A stretch of 64,000 nucleotides of DNA from Spiroplasma_E ixodetis_B (GTDB lineage Bacteria > Bacillota_I > Bacilli_A > Mycoplasmatales > VBWQ01): positions 20,052-84,051 of the forward strand of contig NZ_AP028956.1 of NCBI RefSeq assembly GCF_040369795.1, written 5' to 3'. The stretch's first letter is position 1, and each line of letters starts with the position of its first letter. Made by a program: the position numbers and the translations under genes. Of this stretch, positions 10,980 to 22,596 are shown piece after piece. Below the pieces are notes generated by a model, which saw only the letters and a program-made list of their open reading frames with translations, did no database searches and was not told the origin of the DNA.

Positions 10980-11874
10980 AGACATATTCCGTAAATAAAT
11001 TTTTTAAAAGTCAATTAATAATTTAAAATTTATTTTATAATTTCTTTATTAATAAATTAATAAGGTGTTGATAAAAATGAATTTTGAAAATTTAAAAAAA
11101 TTAAAAAATGAACAATTTTATAGATATTTTGGTATAAAACGTTTTCATTTTGATGAAATGTTAACAAAATTAATTGAAATAGAAAATTTAAAAAAACTAA
11201 AGGTAGAAAATATAAACTTTCAGTTGAAGAAAGATTGATGATGACTTTAGTATACTGAAAAGAATATTATACTTTTTTCCAAATGAGTATTAAATATAAA
11301 ATGAGTGCATAAAGTTGTTTTCGAAATATTACTTGAGTAGAAAATAAACTTAGTGATGACAAAGATTATCAGTTTTTAAAAACAAAATATAAATCAAAAA
11401 TTGATAAAAAACAAGAAGATTTAAATGAATTTCAATTTTATTTAATTGATTCAACTGAAATTGAAATTGAAAGACCAACTAAAAAAAACTACAGTTAGAA
11501 TATTTTTCTGGTAAAAGTTGAATGTTTTCTATAAAATTTCAAATTATATATGACTTTTTTAATAAAAAAATTGTTGATATTTTCGCTGATAATGGAAAAG
11601 TACATGATTTTCAAATATTAAAAAATTCAAATCTTGAATTTTCAGAAAAAACAATAATTATTGGTGATTTGGGATATCAAGGAATACAAAATATTTATAA
11701 AAATACTATATTACCAATTAAAAAAACTAAAAATAAAAAATTAACTAAACAAGAAAAAATCTACAATAAAATTATTTCAAAAATTAGAATTAAATTTGAA
11801 CATGTTTTTGCTTGATTAAAAAGATTAAAAATTTTAATAAATAAATGTAGAAAAAGTATATTTAGACTTATGTA

Positions 11875-12886
11875 TAGCTAACTAAAGTAATGTTTATTCA
11901 TATCTTGAAAAACAAAATCAATCGCTTTTTTAATATTTGGTCAATAATTTGGTAATATTTTTCTTATATTATGTTTTATAGCAAATCAAAAATGTTCAAT
12001 TGGATTTAAATTAGAAAAATATGGTGGAAGAAATAATAGTTTGCATGCAGCATTTTCAATTAATTGTTGTGTTAATTTAGATTTATGAAACGTTGCATTA
12101 TCTAAAACTATAATTTGTCCACGCTTTAATACTGGAATTAGTATATTTTTTACATATGATTCAAAAATTTTACTGTTGCAATGTCCTTCAAATGCTCATA
12201 GGGCTTTTAATTTACCTTTATTTAGTGAACAAATTATACTCATTCTTTTTATTTTATATGCGGGTTTATTATCAAATAATCTTTTACCTTTTTCAGATCA
12301 ACCATATTTATAAAATTCATTATCATCAATTCCAGATTCATCAATCTATACTAAATCTTCATTCATTATTTTAGCTATTTCTTTTAAAAAATCTTCTTGT
12401 TTGTTTTTATCTCTTTGTTCATATAGAAAAGTTTTTTTATATGTATAATTTAGTTTTTTTGAAATAGTTATAAACTGTTTCTTTAGTCATATCACCAAAT
12501 TTTTCAATTACTTTTTGAAATGTAACATCTTTATTTTGCGCTAAATAATTTTTTAATTCATCTAAATCCTTTATTTTGTGGCTATGTCCTTTTTGATAAT
12601 TAAAAATTGGTTTTATATGCCCAGTTTCTTTTTTTATTTTTCTTCATAAGAATAAAGTCTTTCTAGTAATATTGAACACTTTACAAATTTATTTAATTTT
12701 CATTTTTTTACTTTCATAGGCTTCTATTACTTTTCTTCGTAAGTCTTCACTGTATGGTTTTGGCATAATTTAATCTTCCTAATCTATTTTAAATATTGAT
12801 TAATTGTGCTTTTAAATTCAAAAACTGTTTAAATTACATATTATTATTTTACATTATTTATGAGTAAACATTACTTTAGTTATCTA
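11875..12886 (-). mobile_element. IS630-family element, copy 2
   Basis: Full 1012-bp element with terminal TAGCTAACTAAAGTAATG and its complement, flanked by TA at 11873-11874 and 12887-12888. This is the best reference for the element's boundaries in the window. Confidence 0.85.
11878..12766 (-). pseudogene. IS630-family transposase
   Basis: Start MPKPYSEDLRRK at 12766. It has the helix-turn-helix and DDE signature (VYxDESG, LDNATFHKSK, PNLNPIEHFW). Broken by an extra T in the run at about 12455 and by TAG replacing Tyr-Ile in LVYID (about 12345). Confidence 0.8.
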
Positions 12887-13144
12887 TACTTAAGATTTAA
12901 CTTACTTTGTGAAATTTTTAATAAAACAAAACCATTAAAATAAAAAAATATTTTTAATATTTTTTTAAAAATTTAAATTTTTATCAAGTTAATATAAAAA
13001 TAATATTAACAATTTTTGTGTTTGAAATATAAATTTATTTTTAAAGTATTTTTTTAAAAATATTAACTTCTATAATTATTAACACTAAAAAATTTATAAA
13101 TATTATTATTGACAATTGATTAAATTTATTTACGGAATATGTCT

Positions 13145-13211
13145 TATCTTCTTTTTGTTCTTTTTTTTCTAAAAACATTGTTTCTCATTCTGGATTCATT
13201 TTCTTTTTCAT
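13145..13211 (-). pseudogene. Truncated small gene (N-terminal 22 codons)
   Basis: Starts MKKKMNPEWETMFLEKKEQK after ribosome site AAGGA and runs into the IS5 copy 4 boundary. It lies 22 nt downstream of the 162-aa gene, same strand, so it was probably its operon partner. Confidence 0.45.
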
Positions 13212-13233
13212 AATAAATTCAGTCCTTAATAAT

Positions 13234-13722
13234 TTAAATTTTTACTGAGTTTGATTTAGCGCTGCTTGTTGAAGGCTGATTTTGCAAATCTATAGAATTT
13301 ATTTCATTTTTACAATTCAACGAAAAAGTTTCGTTTGAATTTATAAACTTAGGATTAAAAATCTTTTCTGTTATTAAACAAGGTTTATTTGATAATAAAT
13401 TCATTTGATTTAGCATTTTACTTTTATTAATTAAAAATTTTCTTTCTTGTTTTTTATTTTGAAAAATAGGTGATTGATTAATATAATTTGCACCTAAATT
13501 AACAAATTTTTGTTTTTCATCACTTAATTTATCTTTTCACATAAGACCAAATAACTCTTTAAGAGCTTCTTTATCAAGACCATCAAATTCTGGTTCTCCC
13601 TTATCGTTACACTTAAATTTAGATTTTTTTATAAAATCAATCATTTTTTTAGTTTCTATTAGTTCTTTAAATATTACTTTATAAGTATTTTTATACATTT
13701 GTCGAAATATAATTTTATTCAT
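13234..13722 (-). CDS. Hypothetical protein, 162 aa
   Basis: Open frame with one TGA Trp (FGLMWKDKLS). The N-terminus (MNKIIFRQMYKNTYKVIFKE) is basic and amphipathic, without a signal peptide. Residues 30-60 contain an acidic segment (GEPEFDGLDKEALKEL), and the C-terminal third is Asn/Ser/Lys-rich and probably disordered (QNQPSTSSAKSNSVKI). The C-terminal codons have a decayed match at 10850-10880. IS3 copy 1 lies just upstream, so the native promoter is probably displaced. No family recognised. Confidence 0.6.
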
Positions 13723-13747
13723 AAAATCTTTCTCTCAAATAAAAAAA

Positions 13748-14966
13748 TGGATGGGTTACACTTTATTGGGTACTAATTACGTAGACAAGTGAACAAATTA
13801 GTTAAAAGAAAGGAATTATAATTACGGCCAATATTAACTCATATTCAGATGAATTTAAAAAATAAATAGTAGCTTTATATAAAACTGGTAAGTCAGTGTC
13901 TTGTCTTGCTAAAGAGTACAATGTTACAAGAGCAGCTACTTATAATTGAATTAAGCAATTTACTAATTCAGGCAGTTTTAAAACCAAAGATAACCGTTCT
14001 GTTGAAGAAAATGAATTAATTAAATTAAGAAAAGAATTAAAACAATTAAGAATGGAAAATGATATTTTAAAGCAAACAGCACTAATAATAGGCAGAAAAT
14101 AGAAATTATTACTAAAAATAAAGTTAAATATAAAATTCGTACAATGTGTCGTTTTTTAAAAATCTCTAAATCAACATATTATTTTAATTTCAAAAAAAAG
14201 AAGATAAAATTCAAAATAATATGTATGATGAAGCTGTTATTAGTGCTTTTAAAGAAAATAAAGAAACTTATGGAACAAGAAGATTAAAAGTTGTTCTAAA
14301 AGAAAAGAAAATTAATTTATCAAGACGAAAAATTAAAAAAATTATGAATAAACATAATTTAATATCAAAATACACTAAATTATCATACAAAAATTATCAT
14401 AATAAAGTCAATGATAGTCAAATTACTAATCTTGTTAATAGAGACTTTAATAATAGACTTAAAAATGAAGTTATTGTTAGTGATTTAAATTATGTTCAAG
14501 TTAATGATAAACGAAACTATATTTGTTTATTAATCGACCTGTACAATCGCGAAATTATTGGACATAGTGTAGGTACTAAAAAAGATGCATCATTAGTATA
14601 TCAAGCATTTATGTGCTCAAATCGTTGTTTAAAAAATATTCAAATATTTCATAGCGATCGCGGTAATGAATTTAATAATAAAACTATTGATAAACTTTTA
14701 TTAGCATTCAATATTACCCGCTCTTTAAGCAAAAAAGGTTGTCCTTATGATAACGCTGTTGCTGAAGCGACTTTCAAAACTTTCAAAACAGAATTTATTA
14801 ATGATAAAAATTTTACATCATTAATCCAATTAAAATTAGAATTATTTGGTTATATCAATTGATACAACAACATAAGAATCCACAGCACTCTAAACTACTT
14901 AACCCCCATAAAACACCAAGCACAAATGTCTGCCAAAAAACAGTCCTAAAAAAGGTTGCCATTCCA
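13748..14966 (+). mobile_element. IS3-family element, copy 1
   Basis: Ends TGGATGGGTTACACTTTATT and the complement of TGGAATGGCAACCTTTTTTA. Left flank is the 162-aa gene's upstream region, right flank an IS256 fragment; no target duplication seen. Confidence 0.8.
13824..14949 (+). pseudogene. IS3-family transposase OrfA/OrfB
   Basis: OrfA (13824-14102) has ACG in place of ATG and a TAA after DEFKK. OrfB is open from MYDEAVISAFKENKETYGTR (14221) to 14949 with the rve-type DDE residues (VSDLNYVQV, HSDRGNEF, DNAVAEATFKTFKTE), but is shifted out of register near 14195 in the FNFKKKEDK codons. OrfB normally comes from a -1 frameshift at the AAAATAG overlap. Confidence 0.8.
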
Positions 14967-15365
14967 ATTTTAAACTATTTCTAATTTGATGAACTATGCA
15001 TAATTGATGTTCGGTTTTAGGATAAACTGATTGTATTGCTTCTGACATTCCTGTTAAATTGTCACTACAAACAATAAGAATATCATTTAAGCCTCGATTT
15101 TTCATTTCTGTGAAATTAGATAATCAAAACTTAGAACCTTCATTTTCACTAATTAATAAACCTAAAATATCTTTTTTACCTTCTAAATCAACTCCTAGTG
15201 CTATATAAACTGATTTGTTAATAATGCGTTTATCTTGTAGTACTTTAACTACTATACAATCAAAATAAACAGGTAATGTTTAGTAATCTGTGTAACTTAC
15301 AAAAAAAACTATGTTTAATTAATTCTAGTAAATAAAATTAAATAACTAGAAAGAGTGAGTTACGT

Positions 15366-17745
15366 ATGTCTAAAAAACAAAATATTAATAATAATGATCC
15401 AATATCAAAAGCAGTAGATTTATTACTAGAAAATACTGAAGATTTAACAACAGTTTTTAAAGAGGGAGGTTTATATAAATAATTAACAAAAAGATTAGTT
15501 GAAAAAATGTTGAATTCTGAAATGCAAAATTATTTAGGATATGAAAAAAATCAACATAATAATAGTGATAATGCTCGCGATGGTATAAATTCAAAAAAAT
15601 TAATAACCCAACAAGGTAAAATTGAGATTAATGTACCACGAGATCGTAATAGTAATTTTGAGCCAGTAATAGTTGCAAAAAGACAAAGAAGATTTGATGG
15701 TTTTGATCAACAAGTTCTTTCATTAGACATATTCCGTAAATAAATTTAATCAATTGTCAATAATAATATTTATAAATTTTTTAGTGTTAATAATTATAGA
15801 AGTTAATATTTTTAAAAAAATACTTTAAAAATAAATTTATATTTCAAACACAAAAATTGTTAATATTATTTTTATATTAACTTGATAAAAATTTAAATTT
15901 TTAAAAAAATATTTTTAATATTTTTTTATTTTAATGGTTTTGTTTTATTAAAAATTTCACAAAGTAAGTTAAATCTTAAGTACATAAGTCTAAATATACT
16001 TTTTCTACATTTATTTATTAAAATTTTGAATATTTTTAATCCAGCAAAAACATGTTCAACTTTAATTCTAATTTTTGAAATAATTTTATTGTAGATTTTT
16101 TCTTGTTTAGTTAATTTTTTATTTTTAGTTTTTTTAATTGGTAATATAGTATTTTTATAAATATTTTGTATTCCTTGATATCCAAAATCACGAATAATTA
16201 TTGTTTTTTCTGAAAATTCAAGATTTTAATTTTTTAATATTTGAAAATCATGTACTTTTCCATTATCAGCAAAAATATCAACAATTTTTTTATTAAAAAA
16301 GTCATATATAATTTGAAATTTTATAGAAAACATTCAACTTTTACCAGAAAAATATTCTAACTGTAGTTTTTTTTAGTTGGTCTTTCAATTTCAATTTCAG
16401 TTGAATCAATTAAATAAAATTGAAATTCATTTAAATCTTCTTGTTTTTCTCAATTTTTGATTTATATTTTGTTTTTAAAAACTGATAATCTTTGTCATCA
16501 CTAAGTTTATTTTCTACTCAAGTAATATTTCGAAAACAACTTGATGCACTCATTTTATATTTAATACTCATTTGGAAAAAGTATAATATTCTTTTCAGTA
16601 TACTAAAGTCATCATCAATCTTTCTTCAACTGAAAGTTTATATTTTCTACCTTTAGTTTTTTTTAAATTTTCTATTTCAATTAATTTTGTTAACATTTCA
16701 TCAAAATGAAAACGTTTTATACCAAAATATCTATAAAATTGTTCATTTTTTAATTTTTTTAAATTTTCAAAATTCATTTTTATCAACACCTTATTAATTT
16801 ATTAATAAAGAAATTATAAAATAAATTTTAAATTATTAATTGACTTTTAAAAAATTTATTTACGGAATATGTCTATTATATGCCAAAGGCATGACTTTAT
16901 CAGATATTAGAATGCGGTTACAATAGTTATATCATGGTGCTGATGTTAGTGAAAGTGTTATTAGTCAAATTACTGATGATGTTAAAGCATGACAAAATCG
17001 GCCATTAGAAAGTGTTTATCCGATTGTTTATTTTGATTGTATAGTAGTTAAAGTACGACAAGATAAACGAATTATTAACAAATCAGTTTATATAGCACTA
17101 GGAGTTGATTTAGAAGGTAAAAAAGATGTTTTAGGTTTATGAATTAGTGAAAATGAAGGTTCTAAGTTTCGATTATCTAATTCCACAGAAATGAAAAATC
17201 GAGGCTTAAATGATATTCTTATTGCTTGTAGTGACAATTTAACAGGAATGTCAGAAGCAATACAATCAGTTTATCCTAAAACCGAACATCAATTATGCAT
17301 AGTTCATCAAATTAGAAATAGTTTAAAATTTGTTTCATACAAACATAGAAAATCACTAGTTACAGATTTAAAACCAATTTATAGTGCATGTAGCGAAGAA
17401 CAAGCAATGCAAGCTTTAGAATCTTTTGAAAGTAAATGAAATAAACAATATCCTCAAATTGCTAAATCATGATATAAAAATTGAGATAATTTAATGGTTT
17501 TTATTAGTTATCATGCAGAAATCAAAAGAGTTATTTATACAACAAATGCTATTGAATCTGTTAATATTCAATTACGAAAAGTTATTAGAAATAAAAAAGT
17601 TTTTCCAAATGATATGGCAGTTTTTAAAATATTTTACTTAGTAATTGAAAATATAACAAAAAAATGAACAATGCCCATTCAAAATTGAAATACAGCAATT
17701 GCTCATTTTATGATAAAATTTGAAGATAGAATTAATCTAAACTAG
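15366..17745 (+). pseudogene. IS256-family transposase, interrupted
   Basis: Start MSKKQNINNN. Broken by TAA after GLYK (15480), by IS5 copy 5 after QQVLSL, by TAG replacing Glu in the MRLQELYHG segment (about 16925) and by loss of codons in DDVIDDV. The Asp and Glu catalytic segments survive in the 3' half. Confidence 0.85.
15725..16874 (-). mobile_element. IS5-family element, copy 5
   Basis: 1150 bp, ATT duplicated at 15722-15724 and 16875-16877. The transposase (15926-16777) has a 5-A instead of 6-A run in TFFQM and a stop at the Ser of LKNSNLEF shared with copy 2. Confidence 0.85.
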
Positions 17746-18427
17746 TAACTTTGTAAAAAGATACACAGATTTTTAAAAAGCCTCAATAAACAATCGGATA
17801 AACACTTTCTAATGGCCGATTTTGTCATGCTTTAACATCATCAATAACATCATCAGTAATTTGACTAATAACACTTTCACTAATATCAGCACCATGATAT
17901 AACTCTTGTAACTGCATTCTAATATCTGATAAAGTCATGCCTTTGGCATATAATGAAAGAACTTGTTGATCAAAACCATCAAATCTTCTTTGTCTTTTTG
18001 CAACTATTACTGGCTCAAAATTACTATTACGATCTCGTGGTACATTAATCTCAATTTTACCTTGTTGGGTTATTAATTTTTTTGAATTTATACCATCGCG
18101 AGCATTATCACTATTATTATGTTGATTTTTTTCATATCCTAAATAATTTTGCATTTCAGAATTCAACATTTTTTCAACTAATCTTTTTGTTAATTATTTA
18201 TATAAACCTCCCTCTTTAAAAACTGTTGTTAAATCTTCAGTATTTTCTAGTAATAAATCTACTGCTTTTGATATTGGATCATTATTATTAATATTTTGTT
18301 TTTTAGACATACGTAACTCACTCTTTCTAGTTATTTAATTTTATTTACTAGAATTAATTAAACATAGTTTTTTTTGTAAGTTACACAGATTTTTAAAAAG
18401 CATCTATCTAACCAATGCCCTATAATT

Positions 18428-20553
18428 TTAATTTAAAGTCACTTTTATTTTTTTAGTGCTTCCATCACAATATAGATTGTTTTTTGTAGTGTTAACAACT
18501 AGATATATAATTCCTGGTTTTTGAAGATCATAAATAATGCTTTTACCAGATTCTGAAAATACTTCTTTGAATCAATTTCCATTATATTGAATTAAATTTT
18601 TATATTTTTTCAATTCAGGAGCTTCGAAAATTAAACTTCACAACTTATCATCATTATTTGTTTCATTAGTATTAGCAGCAAAATTAAATTCAGTTACTTG
18701 AATAATTTTAGTTAAATCAATTTTTTCTTTTGATGAGGTGATAGTTGTAATATTATCTGCACTACCTTGAAATTTACTTCCTTTAGCAACAATTTTAATA
18801 TTTAAAAAATTACCTACAGTAATATCAGAGTCTTGTATTTCAATTGTAGTTCGTGCTTTATAAACATCATAATCACTAGGTGTTATAGTATTTAAGTTTG
18901 GAATTTGTGTTAATGCTGTTTGTAATTTTGCTAAGAACTCTGTTTTTGTATTTTCAGATAATTGTCCTAAAGCAATTGGACTGGTGATTTTATTTTCAAT
19001 ATCAGTTCTTGTATCTTTTCGAGTATAGTTAGTGGTAATGTTGTCTTTATTACCTTGAAATTTACTTCCTTTAGCAACAATTTTAATATTTAAAAAATTA
19101 CCTACAGTAATATCAGAGTCTTGTATTTCAATTGTAGTTCGTGCTTTATAAACATCATAATCACTAGGTGTTATAGTATTTAAGTTTGGAATTTGTGTTA
19201 ATGCTGTTTGTAATTTTGCTAAGAACTCTGTTTTTGTATTTTCAGATAATTGTCCTAAAGCAATTGGACTGGTGATTTTATTTTCAATATCAGTTCTTGT
19301 ATCTTTTCAGTATAGTTAGTGGTAATGTTGTCTTTATTACCTTGAAATTTACTTCCTTTAGCAACAATTTTAATATTTAAAATTACCTACAGTAATATCA
19401 GAGTCTTGTATTTCAATTGTAGTTCGTGCTTTATAAACATCATAATCACTAGGTGTTATAGTATTTAAGTTTGGAATTTGTGTTAATGCTGTTTGTAATT
19501 TTGCTAAGAACTCTGTTTTTGTATTTTCAGATAATTGTCCTAAAGCAATTGGACTGGTGATTTTATTTTCAATATCAGTTCTTGTATCTTTTAGAGTATA
19601 GTTAGTGGTAATGTTGTCTTTATTACCTTGAAATTTACTTCCTTTAGCAACAATTTTAATATTTAAAAAATTACCTACAGTAATATCAGAGTCTTGTATT
19701 TCAATTGTAGTTCGTGCTTTATAAACATCATAATCACTAGGTGTTATAGTATTTAAGTTTGGAATTTGTGTTAATGCTGTTTGTAATTTTGCTAAGAACT
19801 CTGTTTTTGTATTTTCAGATAATTGTCCTAAAGCAATTGGACTGGTGATTTTATTTTCAATATCAGTTCTTGTATCTTTTCAGTATAGTTAGTGGTAATG
19901 TTGTCTTTATTACCTTGAAATTTACTTCCTTTAGCAACAATTTTAATATTTAAAAAATTACCTACAGTAATATCAGAGTCTTGTATTTCAATTGTAGTTC
20001 GTGCTTTATAAACATCATAATCACTAGGTGTTATAGTATTTAAGTTTGGAATTTGTGTTAATGCTGTTTGTAATTTTGCTAAGAACTCTGTTTTTGTATT
20101 TTCAGATAATTGTCCTAAAGCAATTGGACTGGTGATTTTATTTTCAATATCAGTTCTTGTATCTTTTCGAGTATAGTTAGCGGTAATGTTGTCTTTATTA
20201 CCTTGAAATTTACTTCCTTTAGCAACAATTTTAATATTTAAAAAATTACCTACAGTAATATCAGAGTCTTGTATTTCAATTGTAGTTCGTGCTTTATAAA
20301 CATCATAATCACTAGGTGTTATAGTATTTAAGTTTGGAATTTGTGTTAATGCTGTTTGTAATTTTGCTAAGAACTCTGTTTTTGTATTTTCAGATAATTG
20401 TCCTAAAGCAATTGGACTGGTGATTTTATTTTCAATATCAGTTCTTGTATCTGGAGAAGGCGGAGTTGGTTTTTCTTCGCCACAAGCAATAACACTTGTA
20501 CTTGCTGTTCAAATTAAAGTCATTGCTCCTAGTATACTTAGTAATTTCTTCAT
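18428..20553 (-). pseudogene. Repeat lipoprotein, frameshifted (truncated or phase-variable)
   Basis: The start at 20553 follows TAAGGAGGT. The signal peptide (MKKLLSILGAMTLIWTASTS) ends in lipobox VIAC, Cys24. The body consists of about six nearly identical 96-residue modules (288 bp), each reading DTRTDIENKITSPIALGQLS and later TITPSDYDVYKARTTIEIQD, then a diverged final module ending DGSTKKIKVTLN. A 1-nt deletion near 19880 shifts the frame and gives a stop at 19828-19830, so the present product would be 241 aa with about two modules. A later -1/-2 pair at 19305 and 19380 is self-compensating. The final module and stop at 18428 show the original length of about 708 residues. Surface-exposed lipoprotein by architecture; ligand unknown. 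Confidence 0.8.
18760..20435 (-). repeat. 288-bp tandem coding repeats, six units
   Basis: The landmark ATTGGACTGGTGATTTTATT recurs at 18975, 19263, 19548, 19836, 20123 and 20411: spacings 288, 285, 288, 287 and 288. Units are nearly identical, with a few single-base differences (TAGTGG/TAGCGG, TTTCGAG/TTTTAGAG). Confidence 0.9.
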
Positions 20554-20622
20554 ATATTTTTACCTCCTTAAATTTAAATATACTATTATTTTACATTATT
20601 TCTGCAATAAGTTCTTAATATG
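20554..20622 (-). promoter_or_regulatory. Promoter region of the repeat lipoprotein, built on an old gene end
   Basis: In gene sense TTGCAG and TAAAAT, 11 nt apart, are the only -35/-10-like pair and fit poorly. The segment AAGAACTTATTGCAGAAATA matches the C-terminal codons of the RHH gene region at 39441-39470 (YEELIAEI), so the lipoprotein seems to have been placed after such a gene end. Confidence 0.4.
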
Positions 20623-21832
20623 TGGAATGGCAACCTTTTTTAGGACTGTTTTTTGGTAGACATTTGTGCTTGGTGTTTTATGGGGGTTAAGTAGTTTAGA
20701 GTGCTGTGGATTCTTATGTTGTTGTATCAATTGATATCATCAAATAATTCTAATTTTAATTGGATTAATGATGTAAAATTTTTATCATTAATAAACTCTG
20801 TTTTGAAAGTTTTGAAAGTTGCTTCAGCAACAGCGTTATCATAAGGACAACCTTTTTTGCTTAAAGAGCGGGTAATATCGAAGGCTAATAAAAGTTTATC
20901 AATAGTTTTATTATTAAATTCATTACCGCGATCGCTATGAAATATTTGAATATTTTTTAAACAACGATTTGAGCACATAAATGCTTGATATACTAATGAT
21001 GCATCTTTTTTAGTACCTACACTATGTCAAATAATTTCGCGATTGTACAGGTCGATTAATAAGCAAATATAGTTTCATTTACCATTAACTTGAACATAAG
21101 TTAAATCACTAACAATAACTTCATTTTTAAGCCTATTATTAAAGTCTCTATTAACAAGATTAGTAATTTGACTATGATTGACTTTATTATGATAATTTAG
21201 TGTATTTTGATATTAAATTATGTTTATTCATAATTTTTTTAATTTTTCGTCTTGATAAATTAATTTTCTTTTCTTTTAGAACAACTTTTAATCTTCTTGT
21301 TCCATAAGTTTCTTTATTTTCTTTAAAAGCGCTAATAACAGCTTCATCATACATATTATTTTGAATTTTATCTTCTTTTTTCTTGAAATTAAAATAATAT
21401 GTTGATTTAGAGATTTTTAAAAAAAGACACATTGTACGAATTTTATATTTAACTTTATTTTTAGTAATAATTTCTATTTTCTGCCTATTATTAGTGCTGC
21501 TTGCTTTAAAATATCATTTTCCATTCGTAACTGTTTTAATTCTTTTCTTAATTTATCCAATTAATACGTTTTCTTCAACAGAACGGTTATCTTTAGTTTT
21601 AAAACTGCCTGAATTAGTAAATTGCTTAATTCAATTATAAGTAGCTGCTCTTGTAACATTGTACTCTTTAGCAAGACAAAACACTGACTTACCACTTTGA
21701 TATAAAGCTACTATTTGTTTTTTTAATTCATCTGAACATGAGTTAATATTGGCCGTAATTATAATTCCTTTCTTTTAACTAATTTGTTTACTTGTCTACG
21801 TAATTAGTGTCCAATAAAGTGTAACCCATCCA
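20623..21832 (-). mobile_element. IS3-family element, copy 2
   Basis: Both termini are present (TGGAATGGCAACC at 20623, complement of TGGATGGGTTAC ending 21832). An 89-bp right-end piece of another IS3 in the opposite direction abuts at 21833. Confidence 0.8.
20640..21756 (-). pseudogene. IS3-family transposase OrfA/OrfB
   Basis: OrfA has ACG for ATG and altered codons before the leucine-rich segment (about 21550). OrfB has a 13-bp deletion after YTKLS (about 21200). The catalytic HSDRGNEF and DNAVAEATFKTFKTE segments remain. Confidence 0.8.
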
Positions 21833-21922
21833 AATCCACAGCACTCTAAACTACTTAACCCCCATAAAACACCAAGCACAAATGTCTACCAAAAAACAGT
21901 CCTAAAAAAGGTTGCTATTCCA
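21833..21922 (+). mobile_element. IS3 right-end fragment
   Basis: The last 89 bp of an IS3 (encoding HSTLNYLTPIKHQAQMS) abut the left end of IS3 copy 2 in inverted order. Confidence 0.75.
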
Positions 21923-22090
21923 AAAAAATATTATTTAAAAAATGAAAAAGAATTAAATAAGAAACCACAAAATTTAAATGTTGATACTAAAAAAATAGAT
22001 AATCATGATGTATCAGATAATTCGAATAAAAAAATTGAACCAATTTTTGATGATAAAAATATGACAGTTAAATTTGAAGAAGAAAAATAA
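21923..22090 (+). pseudogene. Unknown gene, C-terminal fragment
   Basis: Open frame of 55 codons leaving the IS3 end: begins KKYYLKNEKELNKKPQNLNV and ends NMTVKFEEEK. Hydrophilic, Asn/Lys/Asp-rich. Family not recognised; upstream part lost. Confidence 0.4.
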
Positions 22091-22110
22091 ACTGTTCAAA
22101 TGGAAGCAGT

Positions 22111-22132
22111 GGTAATGTTTAGTAATATTACC
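22111..22132. repeat. IS256 end footprint
   Basis: GGTAATGTTTAGTAAT (first 16 nt of IS256) followed by ATTACC. Mirror of 7559-7580 at the edge of the duplicated cassette. Confidence 0.45.
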
Positions 22133-22140
22133 AATTATTT

Positions 22141-22539
22141 TTAAATCGAATTACTTCTTTGTTTTTGGTTATTATTATCATTTTTAATAGGATTCTCTTT
22201 CATATTCTTATCAAAAATTATGTTTGCTATTTTTTTATATTTTTCGATTATTTTAGTTTTTATTTGTGATTTTTTGTCATCAAAATTACTAATTTCGCGC
22301 ATCAAATATTTAATTTTTGTATTATTTTCTTTAATTTTGTGATTTAATTTTTTCTTTTTTAAAAAATTAAATAATCCAAAACTAATTACAATTAAAAAAG
22401 TGTATTTTTTGATAGCTGATTTTTTATTTAAATTTAATTATAATTCTTTATTTAGTGGTTCTATTTCTAAAACTATGTTTTTTATTTTTTCATCTAATTT
22501 TATAATTTCTTTTTCTAATTCTTTCTTTTTATCTCTCAT
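22141..22539 (-). pseudogene. Coiled-coil protein, 132-codon (cassette copy 2)
   Basis: Same gene as 7152-7550, nearly identical, but GAA is TAA in the KELELNLNK segment (about 22440), leaving about 35 codons. Start at 22539 with the same ribosome site and leader hairpin. Confidence 0.75.
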
Positions 22540-22561
22540 CTAAACTTTCCTTTCAAAATAA

Positions 22562-22596
22562 AAACTCAATTACTTTAAAATTAAAGTAGTGAGTTA
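22562..22596 (-). promoter_or_regulatory. Conserved leader hairpin (gene at 22539)
   Basis: Identical in gene sense to 7096-7130. Confidence 0.6.

Larger units (their letters stand above)
11077..12943 (+). pseudogene. IS5-family transposase, interrupted
   Basis: Start MNFENLKK with AAGGTG ribosome site. A 1-nt deletion in the KKTKGRK codons (about 11195) shifts the frame. The catalytic half (MFSIKFQIIYDFFNKK onward) is open from 11522 until the IS630 insertion after FRLMY. The last codons (KTKPLK) are at 12926-12943. Confidence 0.75.
10980..13144 (+). mobile_element. IS5-family element, copy 4, carrying IS630
   Basis: Terminal repeats at 10980 and 13144 with an IS630 (11875-12886) inserted at TA near the 3' end. 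The flanking trinucleotides differ (TTT/TAT), so the target duplication is lost or mutated. Confidence 0.8.
15272..17784 (+). mobile_element. IS256-family element, copy 2, nested, carrying IS5
   Basis: Runs from GGTAATG at 15272 to GCCTC at 17784, flanked by a perfect 8-bp duplication AATAAACA (15264-15271 and 17785-17792). This fixes the IS256 boundaries used throughout. It contains IS5 copy 5. Confidence 0.9.
14967..18386 (-). mobile_element. IS256-family element, copy 3 (outer, truncated), host of IS256 copy 2
   Basis: Remains as 14967-15271 and 17785-18386 with another IS256 nested inside. The 3' part is cut by IS3 copy 1. The transposase start is at 18310 and has a TAA replacing Glu after GLYK (about 18197). 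The left terminus is abnormal: the inner TTACACAGATT is followed by TTTAAAAAGC, which belongs to the right terminus. Confidence 0.75.

Noticed and set aside
12156..12374. Tyr/Ile/Phe-rich plus-strand frame, also seen at 3581 and 45500
   Set aside because: Antisense to IS630 transposase codons in each case.
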